In this document: in pieces, positions 26,964 through 36,063 of the stretch
Layout: each line of letters begins with the position of its first letter
How positions within the stretch are numbered: position 1 is the stretch's first letter
Source of the DNA: Vreelandella zhaodongensis
Lineage (GTDB): Bacteria > Pseudomonadota > Gammaproteobacteria > Pseudomonadales > Halomonadaceae
Length of the DNA: 64,000 bases
Assembly (NCBI RefSeq): GCF_013415115.1
Contig: NZ_JACCDD010000001.1
Location: 496,001 to 560,000, forward strand
Direction: 5' to 3'
The notes under the pieces: generated by a model
The model's database searches: none
What the model saw: only the letters and a program-made list of their open reading frames with translations
What the model was told of the DNA's origin: nothing
Made by a program: the position numbers and the translations under genes

Positions 26964-28544
26964 TTAATGGCGGAAATGGCGCATGCCCGTAAATACCATG
27001 GCAATGCCCGCTTCGTTGGCGGCGTCAATGACTTCCTGGTCGCGCATAGAACCGCCGGGTTGGATGACTGCGGTAATACCTGCAGCAGCTGCCGCGTCAA
27101 TGCCGTCACGGAAGGGGAAGAAGGCATCAGATGACATGACTGAGCCAGGCACTGAAAGGCCTTCGTCAGCGGCTTTGATGCCGGCAATTTTCGCTGAGTA
27201 AACACGGCTCATTTGGCCTGCGCCAACGCCGACTGTTTGTCCTTCTTTGGCATAAACAATCGCGTTCGACTTAACGAATTTGGCGACTCGCCATGCAAAG
27301 GCCAGATCACGAAGCTCTTGTTCTGAAGGTGTCCGCTCGCTCACGACGGTCAGTTCTTCGCGAGTGACCATGCCCTGGTCACGTTCTTGTACCAGCAGCC
27401 CGCCATTGACGCGTTTAAGGTCAAGCGCTGGTTGCGCTTCGCCTGGCCAGTGTGCGCTAACATCCAGAAGGCGAACATTCTGTTTTTCTGCCACGATCGC
27501 CGCAGCATCGTCACTCACGCCGGGGGCGATAATAACTTCAACAAACTGACGGTCAATAATTGCCCGTGCTGTTTCTGCATCCAGTGCTACGTTGAAGGCG
27601 ATGATACCGCCAAAGGCGCTGGTTGGATCGGTAGCGAACGCTTTGTCGTATGCTTCCAACGCGGTGGCGCCAATTGCTACGCCGCAAGGGTTGGCGTGCT
27701 TGACGATAACGCAGGCAGTCTCATCAAAGGCTTTTACGCACTCAAAAGCTGCGTCTGTGTCAGCCACGTTGTTAAACGAGAGAGGTTTACCCTGCAGGGT
27801 TTTAGCGGTGGAGACACTCGGCTCGCTGGCCGTCGGGTCAACATAAAATGCTGCTTGTTGATGCGGGTTCTCGCCGTATCGCATGTCCTGCTTTTTGTGT
27901 AGTTGTAGGTTAAAGGTGCGAGCAAACGTTGACTCGTCGCTGGTGACTTTGCGTCCCAGGTAGTCGGCAATGGCACCATCATAACCCGCGGTATGCTCAA
28001 ACGCTTTCACAGCAAGGTCAAAGCGGGTGGCAGCACTGACTTGCCCCTCTTGAGCGGCTAGCTCTCCCAGCACACGAGCGTAATCACCAGCATTCACGAC
28101 AATGGTGGTATACGCGTGATTTTTTGCGCATGCGCGCACCATCGTAGGCCCACCGATATCGATGTTTTCGATAGCATCTTCCAGCGTGCATCCAGGGCTG
28201 GCAACAGTGGCTGCAAAGGGGTAAAGATTAACGACCACCATGTCGATAGGGGTAATGTCGTTTTCGGCCATTACTGCATCATCTTGACCACGGCGCGCTA
28301 AGATTCCGCCGTGAATCTTGGGGTGCAGTGTTTTGACACGCCCATCCATGATTTCGGGAAAACCTGTGTGTTCTGAGACTTCTTTAACAGGAATAGCGTT
28401 TTCCTGAAGCAGTCGGAATGTGCCGCCGGTAGAGAGTAGCTCTACGCCGTGTTGGCTCAAGCCGCGGGCAAATTCAACAATGCCAGTTTTATCGGATACG
28501 CTCAAAAGGGCGCGACGGACGGGGGTAGCAGTGCTATCAGCCAT
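26964..28544 (-). CDS. purH: bifunctional AICAR transformylase / IMP cyclohydrolase
   Basis: The 526-residue enzyme has an N-terminal methylglyoxal-synthase-like IMP cyclohydrolase domain ([39 protein letters not shown]) and a C-terminal transformylase domain with the catalytic KHANPCG motif and [12 protein letters not shown]. It catalyses the last two steps of IMP synthesis. It ends the leftward prmA-dusB-fis-purH series, 46 bases after fis, but a hairpin at the fis stop may reduce readthrough. Confidence 0.97.
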   Translation of the reverse strand: MADSTATPVRRALLSVSDKTGIVEFARGLSQHGVELLSTGGTFRLLQENAIPVKEVSEHTGFPEIMDGRVKTLHPKIHGGILARRGQDDAVMAENDITPIDMVVVNLYPFAATVASPGCTLEDAIENIDIGGPTMVRACAKNHAYTTIVVNAGDYARVLGELAAQEGQVSAATRFDLAVKAFEHTAGYDGAIADYLGRKVTSDESTFARTFNLQLHKKQDMRYGENPHQQAAFYVDPTASEPSVSTAKTLQGKPLSFNNVADTDAAFECVKAFDETACVIVKHANPCGVAIGATALEAYDKAFATDPTSAFGGIIAFNVALDAETARAIIDRQFVEVIIAPGVSDDAAAIVAEKQNVRLLDVSAHWPGEAQPALDLKRVNGGLLVQERDQGMVTREELTVVSERTPSEQELRDLAFAWRVAKFVKSNAIVYAKEGQTVGVGAGQMSRVYSAKIAGIKAADEGLSVPGSVMSSDAFFPFRDGIDAAAAAGITAVIQPGGSMRDQEVIDAANEAGIAMVFTGMRHFRH

Positions 28545-28583
28545 TAGAGTGCTCGTGTGCAGAGTCGAGAATTATAAACAACA

Positions 28584-28601
28584 ACGCCCCTTATGGGGCG
28601 T
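28584..28601 (-). terminator. hairpin at the fis stop codon
   Basis: ACGCCCC-TTAT-GGGGCGT is a perfect 7-bp stem spanning the fis stop codon, followed on the minus strand by a TTGTTGTTTATAAT tract. It could terminate or attenuate transcription before purH. Confidence 0.6.
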
Positions 28602-28914
28602 CACCTTCAATCAATCCGTAAAGTTTGAGTTTTTTGCGCAATGTGCCGCGGTTCAAACCCAGTACATCAGCAGCGCGGGTTTGGTTGCCGTCGGTGTGCT
28701 CCAGCACACAGGCGAGTAACGGCGCCTCTACTTCGGCCATCACCATGGCATACAGGTCAGTTGCCTGGCTGCCATCGAGATGCTCGAAGTAGCGGCGTAT
28801 AGCCGTTTCAACCGCTTCTCTTAAGGGTTGGGGCGGTACGCTGGCGGTTATGTCTGCCAGCGTACCATTGAGCCGAGGCGAGAGTTCGTGAGTGAGCAGG
28901 TCGCGTTCAGTCAT
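28591..28914 (-). CDS. fis: nucleoid-associated regulator Fis
   Basis: The 107-residue protein has the Fis C-terminal helix-turn-helix GNQTRAADVLGLNRGTLRKKLKLYGL (about residues 76-101) and the preceding dimerisation helices. It is slightly longer than E. coli Fis (98). Fis bends DNA and activates rRNA and tRNA transcription in fast growth. The gene starts inside the last codons of dusB (4-base ATGA overlap), the conserved dusB-fis arrangement. Confidence 0.95.
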   Translation of the reverse strand: MTERDLLTHELSPRLNGTLADITASVPPQPLREAVETAIRRYFEHLDGSQATDLYAMVMAEVEAPLLACVLEHTDGNQTRAADVLGLNRGTLRKKLKLYGLIEGDAP

Positions 28915-29951
28915 GCAGCATGGCTTCCTTTAGCTAGCAGACGCGCTGTAGCGTCTTGCGTCATGGCATCGTTAATCCAGTCAGTTTGCGATTCTGGCGT
29001 CGTCAGCGCATTGAATTGCTGCTTCAGTAGGCGGCTCTGCTGCTCGCTAAAACGTGGATCTTCGTTTAAGTACCAACCTAGATGTTTTCGCGCTATGCGT
29101 ACGCCCATTGTCTCGCCATAAAATGCGTGAAGTGCCTGTATGTGCTCGTTAAGAACGCAGTGTCGTTCATTAAGGCTGGGGGCTGCCAGCAACACGTTAT
29201 GGGCAAGATAATGTGTGATTTGCTGAAAAATCCACGGGTTTCCCTGGGCGCTTCGGCCAACCATTACCGCATCAGCACCCGTGTAGGACAATACATGCTT
29301 CGCTTTCTGGGGGCTGTCGATATCGCCATTGGCAATGACAGGTATCGACAGGTGGGATTTTATCTCAGCGATAGTGTCGTACTCTGCCCATCCAGTATAG
29401 CGCTGCTCTCGGTGGCGTCCATGTACAGCCAGGGCTTGGATGCCAGCGGACTCTGCTAGCTTGGCAATACGCAGGCCGTTATTAGACTCGGCAGACCAGC
29501 CGGTGCGGATCTTCAACGTTACCGGAATATCAACCGCTTTGACGACGGCGTCGAGAATGTCAGCCACTAGCGCTTCGTCACGCATTAGGGCGGACCCAGC
29601 CGCTTTATTGCAGACTTTTTTTGCAGGGCACCCCATATTGATATCAATTACCTGGGCGCCTAGTTCTGCGTTGAGTTTTGCTGCGTTGGCGAGCATTTCA
29701 GCATCACCGCCTGCAATTTGCACCACACGTGGAGCGGGCTCGCCTTGGTGATCCATCCGCAGCTTGGATTTTCGTGTATGCCATAAAGAGGGGTCGGCGG
29801 TGACCATTTCTCCAACCACCCATCCAGCGCCCAGCCGCCTGCAAAGTTGGCGGAAGGGCCGGTCGGTAACGCCAGCCATTGGCGCCAAGATCACTTGGTT
29901 AGGTAGTTGGTAAGGCCCAATCATAGGCGGCTGAGTGTTTGGTTTGGTCAT
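28911..29951 (-). CDS. dusB: tRNA-dihydrouridine synthase B
   Basis: The 346-residue FMN enzyme has the APMAGVTDRPFRQLC opening, DINMGCPAKKVCNKAAGSALM with the catalytic Cys, VTLKIRTGW, AVHGRHREQRYTG and ANGDI/MVGRSAQGNPWIF phosphate-binding segments. It reduces specific uridines of tRNA. I use the ATG at 29951; a TTG at 29999 would add 16 residues and lies in a hairpin. It is co-transcribed with fis, as in E. coli, where dusB leads the fis operon. Confidence 0.93.
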   Translation of the reverse strand: MTKPNTQPPMIGPYQLPNQVILAPMAGVTDRPFRQLCRRLGAGWVVGEMVTADPSLWHTRKSKLRMDHQGEPAPRVVQIAGGDAEMLANAAKLNAELGAQVIDINMGCPAKKVCNKAAGSALMRDEALVADILDAVVKAVDIPVTLKIRTGWSAESNNGLRIAKLAESAGIQALAVHGRHREQRYTGWAEYDTIAEIKSHLSIPVIANGDIDSPQKAKHVLSYTGADAVMVGRSAQGNPWIFQQITHYLAHNVLLAAPSLNERHCVLNEHIQALHAFYGETMGVRIARKHLGWYLNEDPRFSEQQSRLLKQQFNALTTPESQTDWINDAMTQDATARLLAKGSHAA

Positions 29952-29978
29952 TTTGCTGCGCTGTGGGGTATAAATAAA

Positions 29979-30028
29979 ATCGCCGAGTAGGCATTTCAAG
30001 GAGGCGTATGATACGCCTACTCGGCGAT
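29979..30028 (-). terminator. nested inverted repeats before dusB (terminator/attenuator)
   Basis: Perfect 14-bp arms (ATCGCCGAGTAGGC at 29979-29992 and complement at 30015-30028) enclose 22 bases. On the minus strand the stem is followed by a TTTTATTTAT tract, so it fits an intrinsic terminator for prmA. A second perfect repeat, AGGCGTAT-G-ATACGCCT (30002-30018), shares four bases with one outer arm and could compete with it. TTGAAA at 29999-29994 could also be a -35 for dusB-fis. Confidence 0.6.
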
Positions 30029-30050
30029 GGGGTGAAGGCCGTAGGGCAGA

Positions 30051-30962
30051 TTAAGCAGGGCGATGACCTGATAGACGCACCCAGCCTTCGCGGAGTGCAG
30101 GCTCATCCATAATTAATCCTTGTGCTTCATAAGCGTTTAATACGTCATCAGCCTGGTTTGCCAGAATCCCGGAGAGCGCTATCCGACCGTTGGGGGCTAC
30201 ATGCCCAGCAATCATCGCTGCTAGCTCAACCAGTGGGCCGGCCAGTATGTTGGCGGTGACAACTGGGTACAGGCCATCAGGCAGTTGCTCGGGATAGTAA
30301 AGTGACAGTTGTTGTTCTTGAATATGGTTGCGCTCGGCGTTATCGCGACTTGCCTGGAGGGCTTGTGGGTCAATGTCGGTGCCATCGGCATGACCCGCCC
30401 CTAGCTTTAACGCAGCAATGGCCAGAATGCCTGAGCCGCAGCCAACATCCAGAATGGAGTTATCTTGTAAGTCGCCGCTAACCGCAAGACTGTCCAGCCA
30501 CTCCAGACATAGCGCCGTCGTGGGATGAGTGCCGGTGCCAAACGCAAGTCCTGGATCAAGAATCAGGTTCACTGCATTTTCGTCCGGTGGCGCAAGCCAG
30601 CTAGGTACAATCCAGAGGCGTTGACCCATGCGCAGCGGTGTGAAGTCGTCCATCCACTCCCGCTCCCAGTCTCTATCCGCTAGCAGCTCATACTCAATCG
30701 TTGGGCAGGGGTCGTCTGGTAGTTGCGACGACCATGCTGATTGAAGCCGCTCCAGCATCGCATCGACGCCTTCAAGGTTATCATAGAGGCCAGTAAGAAT
30801 AGTGTCTTGCCAAAGAGGGGTAGTGCCTCGCTCGGGCTCGAAGACTGGGTTGTCGTGGGCATCTTGCAAGCTTATTGCTGTCGCCCCTTCTGCTAAAAGC
30901 AGCTCTTCTAGCAGCTCGGCTTGCTCGGGAGCAACATGGGCTTTGAGTTGGAGCCAAGGCAT
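30051..30962 (-). CDS. prmA: ribosomal protein L11 methyltransferase
   Basis: The 303-residue enzyme begins MPWLQLKAHVAPEQAELLEELL (substrate-recognition domain). It has the SAM-binding DPGLAFGTGTHPTTALCLEWL and SILDVGCGSGILAIAALKLGA motifs and VTANILAGPL. It trimethylates ribosomal protein L11. I trimmed to the ATG at 30962, preceded by GGAG; a longer frame adds a non-family N-terminus. A terminator hairpin separates it from accC. Confidence 0.95.
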   Translation of the reverse strand: MPWLQLKAHVAPEQAELLEELLLAEGATAISLQDAHDNPVFEPERGTTPLWQDTILTGLYDNLEGVDAMLERLQSAWSSQLPDDPCPTIEYELLADRDWEREWMDDFTPLRMGQRLWIVPSWLAPPDENAVNLILDPGLAFGTGTHPTTALCLEWLDSLAVSGDLQDNSILDVGCGSGILAIAALKLGAGHADGTDIDPQALQASRDNAERNHIQEQQLSLYYPEQLPDGLYPVVTANILAGPLVELAAMIAGHVAPNGRIALSGILANQADDVLNAYEAQGLIMDEPALREGWVRLSGHRPA

Positions 30963-31008
30963 TGGGAATCTCCACGGCGTGAATGTGGCCACGCAAATGT
31001 AAAACAGT

Positions 31009-31034
31009 AACGGGGTGGCAATGGCCACCCCGTT
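31009..31034 (-). terminator. intrinsic terminator of accBC
   Basis: Perfect 11-bp arms (AACGGGGTGGC and complement) with a 4-base loop lie between accC and prmA. On the minus strand TTACTGTTTTAC follows, a moderate T-rich tail. Confidence 0.75.
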
Positions 31035-31069
31035 GAGTGTTGACTAACAACGTAGAGCGCTTTCGCGCA

Positions 31070-32410
31070 TCAGTTACTCAACTTCTTTTCAAGATAATGG
31101 ATATTGACGCCGCCTTGGCGGAAATAGCTGTCCCGAACCAAGTCTTTCTGAAGATCAATATTGGTTTTGATCCCTTCAACCAGTATTTCATCCAACGCAT
31201 TGCGCATGCGTGTGAGGGCGATCTCACGATCAGCACCCCAGGTGATGAGCTTGCCAATTAACGAATCGTAGTAAGGCGGTACTGTGTAACCGGTGTAGAG
31301 ATGAGAGTCCATCCGTACGCCAAGCCCGCCTGGGGCGTGGAACAGCGTAACTTTGCCGGGAGAAGGCATGAAGGTGCGCGAATCTTCCGCATTGATGCGA
31401 CACTCAAAGGCATGACCATTCACCTGTACATCTTCTTGACGAATCGAGAGTGGCAAGCCGGAAGCAATGCGCAATTGCTCCTTAACGATATCAACACCCG
31501 TGATCATCTCGGTGACAGGGTGTTCTACCTGAACACGGGTATTCATTTCGATGAAGAAGAAATTGCCATCTTCATACAAAAACTCAAAGGTGCCGGCGCC
31601 GCGGTAGTTAATCTCAATACAGGCTTGTCGGCAGGCTTCAAGCACTTTGGCGCGCGCTTCAGGGTCTATGCCAGGGGCGGGAGCCTCTTCAAGCACCTTT
31701 TGGTGGCGGCGCTGCAATGAACAGTCGCGGTCGTAAAGGTGAATGGCGTTGCCCTGACCGTCAGCCAGTACTTGCACTTCAACATGGCGGGGGTTCTCAA
31801 GGAACTTTTCCATGTAAACCGTGCCATCGCCGAAAGAAGAGTGGGCTTCGGTGCGGGTAACATTAATGGCCGAGAGCAAGTGGCCTTCTGTGTGTACCAC
31901 CCGCATGCCGCGACCACCACCACCTGCGGCGGCTTTAATTATAACCGGGTAACCAATGCGGCGAGCGGTGGTTAAATTGGTTGCTTCATCATCCCCTAGC
32001 GGGCCGTCAGAACCAGGCACGGTAGGTACACCGGCAATTTTCATGGCTTCAATGGCGCTAACTTTATCACCCATCAGGCGGATGGTTTCCGCACGAGGGC
32101 CAATAAAGGTAAAGCCAGAGCGCTCAACCTGCTCAGCAAAATTAGCATTTTCTGACAGGAAGCCGTAGCCAGGATGAATAGCGCTAGAGTCAGTCACCTC
32201 TGCGGCGCTGATCAGCGCTGGAATATTCAAGTACGATTGGGCTGATGAGGCAGGGCCAATGCAGACGGCCTCGTCGGCCAAACGTACATGCATTAATTCG
32301 CGGTCAGCTTTGGAGTGAACCGCAACGGTTTTAATTCCAAGCTCTTTGCATGCCCGAAGTATACGAAGGGCAATCTCGCCGCGGTTCGCGATAAGTACCT
32401 TGTCCAGCAT
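31070..32410 (-). CDS. accC: acetyl-CoA carboxylase, biotin carboxylase subunit
   Basis: The 446-residue ATP-grasp enzyme starts [23 protein letters not shown]. It has the glycine-rich ATP loop [42 protein letters not shown] and [16 protein letters not shown] with the catalytic residues. It carboxylates the biotin on AccB using bicarbonate and ATP, the first step of fatty-acid synthesis. I chose the ATG at 32410, matching the family start, over a GTG four codons upstream. It forms an operon with accB, 30 bases apart. Confidence 0.97.
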   Translation of the reverse strand: MLDKVLIANRGEIALRILRACKELGIKTVAVHSKADRELMHVRLADEAVCIGPASSAQSYLNIPALISAAEVTDSSAIHPGYGFLSENANFAEQVERSGFTFIGPRAETIRLMGDKVSAIEAMKIAGVPTVPGSDGPLGDDEATNLTTARRIGYPVIIKAAAGGGGRGMRVVHTEGHLLSAINVTRTEAHSSFGDGTVYMEKFLENPRHVEVQVLADGQGNAIHLYDRDCSLQRRHQKVLEEAPAPGIDPEARAKVLEACRQACIEINYRGAGTFEFLYEDGNFFFIEMNTRVQVEHPVTEMITGVDIVKEQLRIASGLPLSIRQEDVQVNGHAFECRINAEDSRTFMPSPGKVTLFHAPGGLGVRMDSHLYTGYTVPPYYDSLIGKLITWGADREIALTRMRNALDEILVEGIKTNIDLQKDLVRDSYFRQGGVNIHYLEKKLSN

Positions 32411-32440
32411 GGCAGAATCCACCCGTGTTGATATGAAAGA

Positions 32441-32905
32441 TTAAGCGATGACGATCATAGGCTGATCGAATTCCACCGGCTCGCCATCTTCCACCAGGAT
32501 GGCCTCGACCACGCCGTCGCGGTCGGCTTCAATTTGGTTCATCATCTTCATTGCTTCAACGATACATACCGTGTCGCCTTGCTTGACGGTATCACCGACT
32601 TCAACAAAAGATTTTGCGCCCGGTGCCGGGCTACGATAAAACGTGCCCACCATAGGAGAATAAACAGCTTCGCCTCGGTAGCTGGCATTTTGAGGCTCGG
32701 CATCGGCAACCGCTGTGCTGGAAGCGACAGGCGCTTGTTGCGTGGGGGCCGTTTGGGCGTATTGCGGCATGGGCTGGGGCTGCCAGTTAACACCGTTAGG
32801 ATGGCGGCTGATGCGAACAGATTCTTCGCCTTCCTGAATTTCAATTTCGCTGATATTGGACTCTTCGAGTAGCTCAATCAGTTTTTTTACTTTACGAATA
32901 TCCAT
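32441..32905 (-). CDS. accB: acetyl-CoA carboxylase biotin carboxyl carrier protein
   Basis: The 154-residue protein begins [16 protein letters not shown], has a flexible Ala/Pro/Gln-rich linker (about residues 40-75) and a C-terminal biotinyl domain with the biotin-accepting Lys120 in VEAMKMMN. It carries the carboxyl group between AccC and AccAD. I trimmed to the ATG at 32905; a longer frame adds 17 unrelated residues. It is first in the accBC operon; the 317-base gap upstream holds the dsbD terminator and presumably the acc promoter. Confidence 0.96.
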   Translation of the reverse strand: MDIRKVKKLIELLEESNISEIEIQEGEESVRISRHPNGVNWQPQPMPQYAQTAPTQQAPVASSTAVADAEPQNASYRGEAVYSPMVGTFYRSPAPGAKSFVEVGDTVKQGDTVCIVEAMKMMNQIEADRDGVVEAILVEDGEPVEFDQPMIVIA

Positions 32906-33110
32906 ATGTGTCGCCCCAAAAATGTGTGAACGGTCAGTGCAGTACGATACATGCAAATAAAAGCGTGCCCATGCTGCAGCGCCTAAAAAGCGCAGTAAAC
33001 CAGATAAGAAAATGTAGAGAACGCTGCACGTTGGCGAACGTTAACCTGTACACAGTCCTTAAAGATGAGTTTTTAAGCAAATATGGGAGCGGAGTTTGCC
33101 GAAAAAGTGC

Positions 33111-33141
33111 GAGCATGTCCAGTAGTGACCCAGACATGCTC
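33111..33141 (-). terminator. intrinsic terminator of dsbD
   Basis: Perfect 9-bp arms GAGCATGTC/GACATGCTC flank a 13-base loop, followed on the minus strand by GCACTTTTTC. It lies about 80 bases beyond the dsbD stop. The rest of the 32906-33222 gap has no gene; the acc promoter must lie there but I cannot place it confidently. Confidence 0.7.
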
Positions 33142-33222
33142 ATTGGTTGTGAATTAAACAACTGTTTGACGACGATCGCGACACAACCGCTCAAAAGGCG
33201 TTCCTACTGAGTATGGAATGTC

Positions 33223-35070
33223 CTAGCCTTGTTGCCAACGTTTGAACAAGTCAAGGTGCTGGGCCAGCTCTTCAGCGGTTACCTCGCCTTGGATACGTGC
33301 ATCGCGAACCTCTACGCCCCCAGTGAAGAATAGCAGGCTAGGAGGGCCAAACAGGTTAAAGCGGTTAAGGAGTTCACGACTGCGCGTATTGGTAGTCGTG
33401 ACATCGACCGCAATGAGTTGGAAATCGCTCAGTGCCTCAACGACTAACGGATCTGGATACACGTCGCGTTCCATAAGCTTGCAGGAAATACACCAGTCGG
33501 CGGTAAAGTGCACAAAGACGGGACGCTGATTGCTTGTAGCCTGTTCAATCGCTGCTTCTAAATCGCTCAGTGTATCTACTTCCTGAAAAGAGAGCGCTTG
33601 AGATGGGGCACTGGCTGAACTGTTTAAAGCCGTGAGAGGGCGTAAAGGGTTGTTGCCCCCTTGGGCCGCGCCAATGACCAGCGCTACCCCCCACGCTAGT
33701 AGCATTAGGCCTGCCGTTTGGCGCACGCGTGACCAGCCATTAGGTTGGTTGGTGTGTAGCGCGCCCAATACTAGTGCCGTGCCGATGGCCAGTGCCGCCC
33801 AGAGGAGCAGGGCAACAGGAGGGGCAACTAATCGTTCAACCATCCAAATAGCGACGCCTAACAGTAACAGGCCGAAGGCGAGTTTAACGCCGTTCATCCA
33901 GGCACCTGTGCGAGGTAGGAGTGTTGTGCCAAAGGTGCCTACCAGTAACAGCGGTACACCCATTCCAAGGCCTAGCGCAAACAGGACAGCTCCCCCCATC
34001 GCAGCATCACCCGTTGAAGAGATAAACACTAACGCTCCCGCGAGTGGTGCAGTGACGCAAGGGGATACCACCAATACGGATAGTGCGCCTGCGAGCGCCA
34101 GACCCGCAGGCCCACTGCGTTGAGCGCGGGCTTGCCAAGCATCGACTTTAGACGCGAGTCGTGGTGAGACACGTAGGTTAAATGCGCCAAACATAGCCAG
34201 GGCAAATAGCGAAAATAGAATGGCAAAGGTGATCAGCACAGGTGCTGACTGTAGGTGGGCCTGAAGGTTTAGGCCTGCCCCAAACAGTCCCATTAGTACC
34301 CCGACCAGTGCATAAGTAGATGCCATGCCCAGAACATAGCTCGCCGAGAGCACGAACGCGCGTGGTTTGGTAGGATTTTGGCCGACCACAATTGAGGATA
34401 AAATCGGGATCATAGGTAGCACGCAAGGCGTAAAGGTAAGCCCTAGCCCCGCGATAAAGAATAGCCCTAGTGCGATGGGGAGGCTGGCGCTACTGATAAG
34501 TGTGCTAAAGCGGCTATCCGCGCTTTGCGGGGCAGAAAAACCGACGTTTTGATCTGTGGATTCAGCAGGGGCATCAGGCTGTGGTGCTGGTTCATTTTGC
34601 CAGTTAGCGAACCGGCCGGGAGGAGACGTTTCTGATGCGTCCAGCGCAACTGTTTCGGGAGGATAGCAGAGACCAGCATCGGCGCAGCCCTGAAAGGTTA
34701 ACTCAATGCTGATTGGGCCGTTATAGGGCGTGGTTAGTGGTGTTTCAAACACCAGTGTGTCTCGGAAAATATAGACATCACCCATAAATTCATCATTGGT
34801 AAATGTCCCTTCAGGCAGGATTGGTGCTTCAAGCGCTACATTGGCGTCTTGGCTGGTGACGGAGAATTGATGGCGATACAAGTAGTAAGTTTCGGCGATA
34901 TCGAAACCGATATAAACGCTATCTCCATCATGCCAAGCGGTGGGCTGGAAGGCTTCCAGAACAGGCAAGAAATCACTTTGATTGCTGGAAGAGGAAAACC
35001 ACTGGGCATGGGCTAGTAGGGGAAGCCAGCAGAGTAACAGTAACAGGCTTAAACGCTTAAAAGACAGCAC
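33223..35070 (-). CDS. dsbD: thiol:disulfide interchange protein DsbD
   Basis: The 615-residue protein has all three DsbD parts. A signal peptide (about residues 1-22, LLLLLCWLPLLAHA) precedes a periplasmic N-terminal domain with the Cys pair in GCADAGLCYPPE. An eight-segment membrane domain carries cysteines in FTPCVLPMIPI and VSPCVTAPLAGAL. A C-terminal thioredoxin-like domain has FTADWCISCKLMER. It passes electrons from cytoplasmic thioredoxin to periplasmic DsbC and DsbG-type partners. The C-terminal active site CISC differs slightly from the common CVAC. Start is GTG. Confidence 0.94.
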   Translation of the reverse strand: MLSFKRLSLLLLLCWLPLLAHAQWFSSSSNQSDFLPVLEAFQPTAWHDGDSVYIGFDIAETYYLYRHQFSVTSQDANVALEAPILPEGTFTNDEFMGDVYIFRDTLVFETPLTTPYNGPISIELTFQGCADAGLCYPPETVALDASETSPPGRFANWQNEPAPQPDAPAESTDQNVGFSAPQSADSRFSTLISSASLPIALGLFFIAGLGLTFTPCVLPMIPILSSIVVGQNPTKPRAFVLSASYVLGMASTYALVGVLMGLFGAGLNLQAHLQSAPVLITFAILFSLFALAMFGAFNLRVSPRLASKVDAWQARAQRSGPAGLALAGALSVLVVSPCVTAPLAGALVFISSTGDAAMGGAVLFALGLGMGVPLLLVGTFGTTLLPRTGAWMNGVKLAFGLLLLGVAIWMVERLVAPPVALLLWAALAIGTALVLGALHTNQPNGWSRVRQTAGLMLLAWGVALVIGAAQGGNNPLRPLTALNSSASAPSQALSFQEVDTLSDLEAAIEQATSNQRPVFVHFTADWCISCKLMERDVYPDPLVVEALSDFQLIAVDVTTTNTRSRELLNRFNLFGPPSLLFFTGGVEVRDARIQGEVTAEELAQHLDLFKRWQQG

Positions 35071-35210
35071 GAAGTATCCTTACGCAGACATATCAGGGAA
35101 ATTTTTCAGTAGCATATCCTACCTTGTGATATCAGCGTAGATGCTGCGGTGACGTGACGCGCTTCTTCATGCTCCGTTAATGCCAAATCTAATAAGCCGC
35201 CGATAATAGA

Positions 35211-35235
35211 AAAGGCTGCCACGAGGGCAGCCTTT
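35211..35235 (-). terminator. intrinsic terminator of ppa
   Basis: AAAGGCTGCC and its exact complement flank a 5-base loop; TTTTCTATTAT follows on the minus strand, 40 bases beyond the ppa stop. Confidence 0.88.
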
Positions 35236-35276
35236 GATAGTAAAACCGCTTTGGCTTTACTGCTTAACCTGGTGGG

Positions 35277-35807
35277 TTAAGCCTTTTGGTATGCCGCTAC
35301 TGATTTTTCAATCGCTTTGCGTGCGGCTTCAACACCTTCCCAGGACTCTACTTTCACCCACTTGCCTTTTTCGAGGTCTTTATAGTTCTCGAAAAAGTGA
35401 GCAATCTGCTGGCGGAGCAGTTCAGGAAGGTCAGTGACTTCTTGGACGTCGTCGTACAAGGTGCTTAGCTTGGGGTGCGGAACACATACCAGTTTGGCAT
35501 CTTCGCCTGCTTCGTCGGTCATATTTAAAATGCCCACCGGGCGAGCGCGAATAATGCTGCCCGGTGCCACTGGGTGAGGTGTTACTACCAGCGCGTCAAG
35601 CGGGTCGCCGTCATCGGCGAGCGTGTGAGGGATAAAGCCGTAGTTGGCTGGATAAAACATGGGGGTGGCCATGAAACGGTCCACGAGAAGGGCACCCATG
35701 TCTTTATCGATTTCATATTTGATCGGCGCGTGATTAGCAGGAATCTCAATCGCCACATAGATATCGTTGGGCAGATCCTTTCCAGCGGGGATGTTATCGA
35801 AGTTCAT
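35277..35807 (-). CDS. ppa: inorganic pyrophosphatase
   Basis: The 176-residue enzyme is a family I soluble pyrophosphatase. It shows [21 protein letters not shown], the [11 protein letters not shown] motif and the metal-binding signature [10 protein letters not shown] (DxDxxD-type acidic cluster, around residues 65-74). It hydrolyses PPi to two Pi. Its coexistence with a nearby PPi-type phosphofructokinase gene is notable, because both consume PPi. The ~250-base gap upstream shows nothing I can name. Confidence 0.97.
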   Translation of the reverse strand: MNFDNIPAGKDLPNDIYVAIEIPANHAPIKYEIDKDMGALLVDRFMATPMFYPANYGFIPHTLADDGDPLDALVVTPHPVAPGSIIRARPVGILNMTDEAGEDAKLVCVPHPKLSTLYDDVQEVTDLPELLRQQIAHFFENYKDLEKGKWVKVESWEGVEAARKAIEKSVAAYQKA

Positions 35808-36063
35808 CGTTTATTCCTTGGCTTGGCTTATGTAGTGCGGTGGCTAAGCAGTTGATGCATTGCATTAATGGCGAAGAATTATACGAATATGGGTGCTGGA
35901 TTACCAATGCGACATAGGTGTGCTCTGCGGACAAATGTTTAAAATCCTAAAATACCCCCTGTTTTACGCTCTCGCGACGTTTGGCGGGCATCGTTTCCGC
36001 TTATCAGCGTGTATCATGTCCAGCGTGTGGTTCCTATGAAGAGCCTTAAGCCTAGGAGGATGA

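Noticed and set aside
27387..27902. 171-codon open frame opposite purH
   Set aside because: It lies wholly inside a confident conserved gene and has no recognisable domain.
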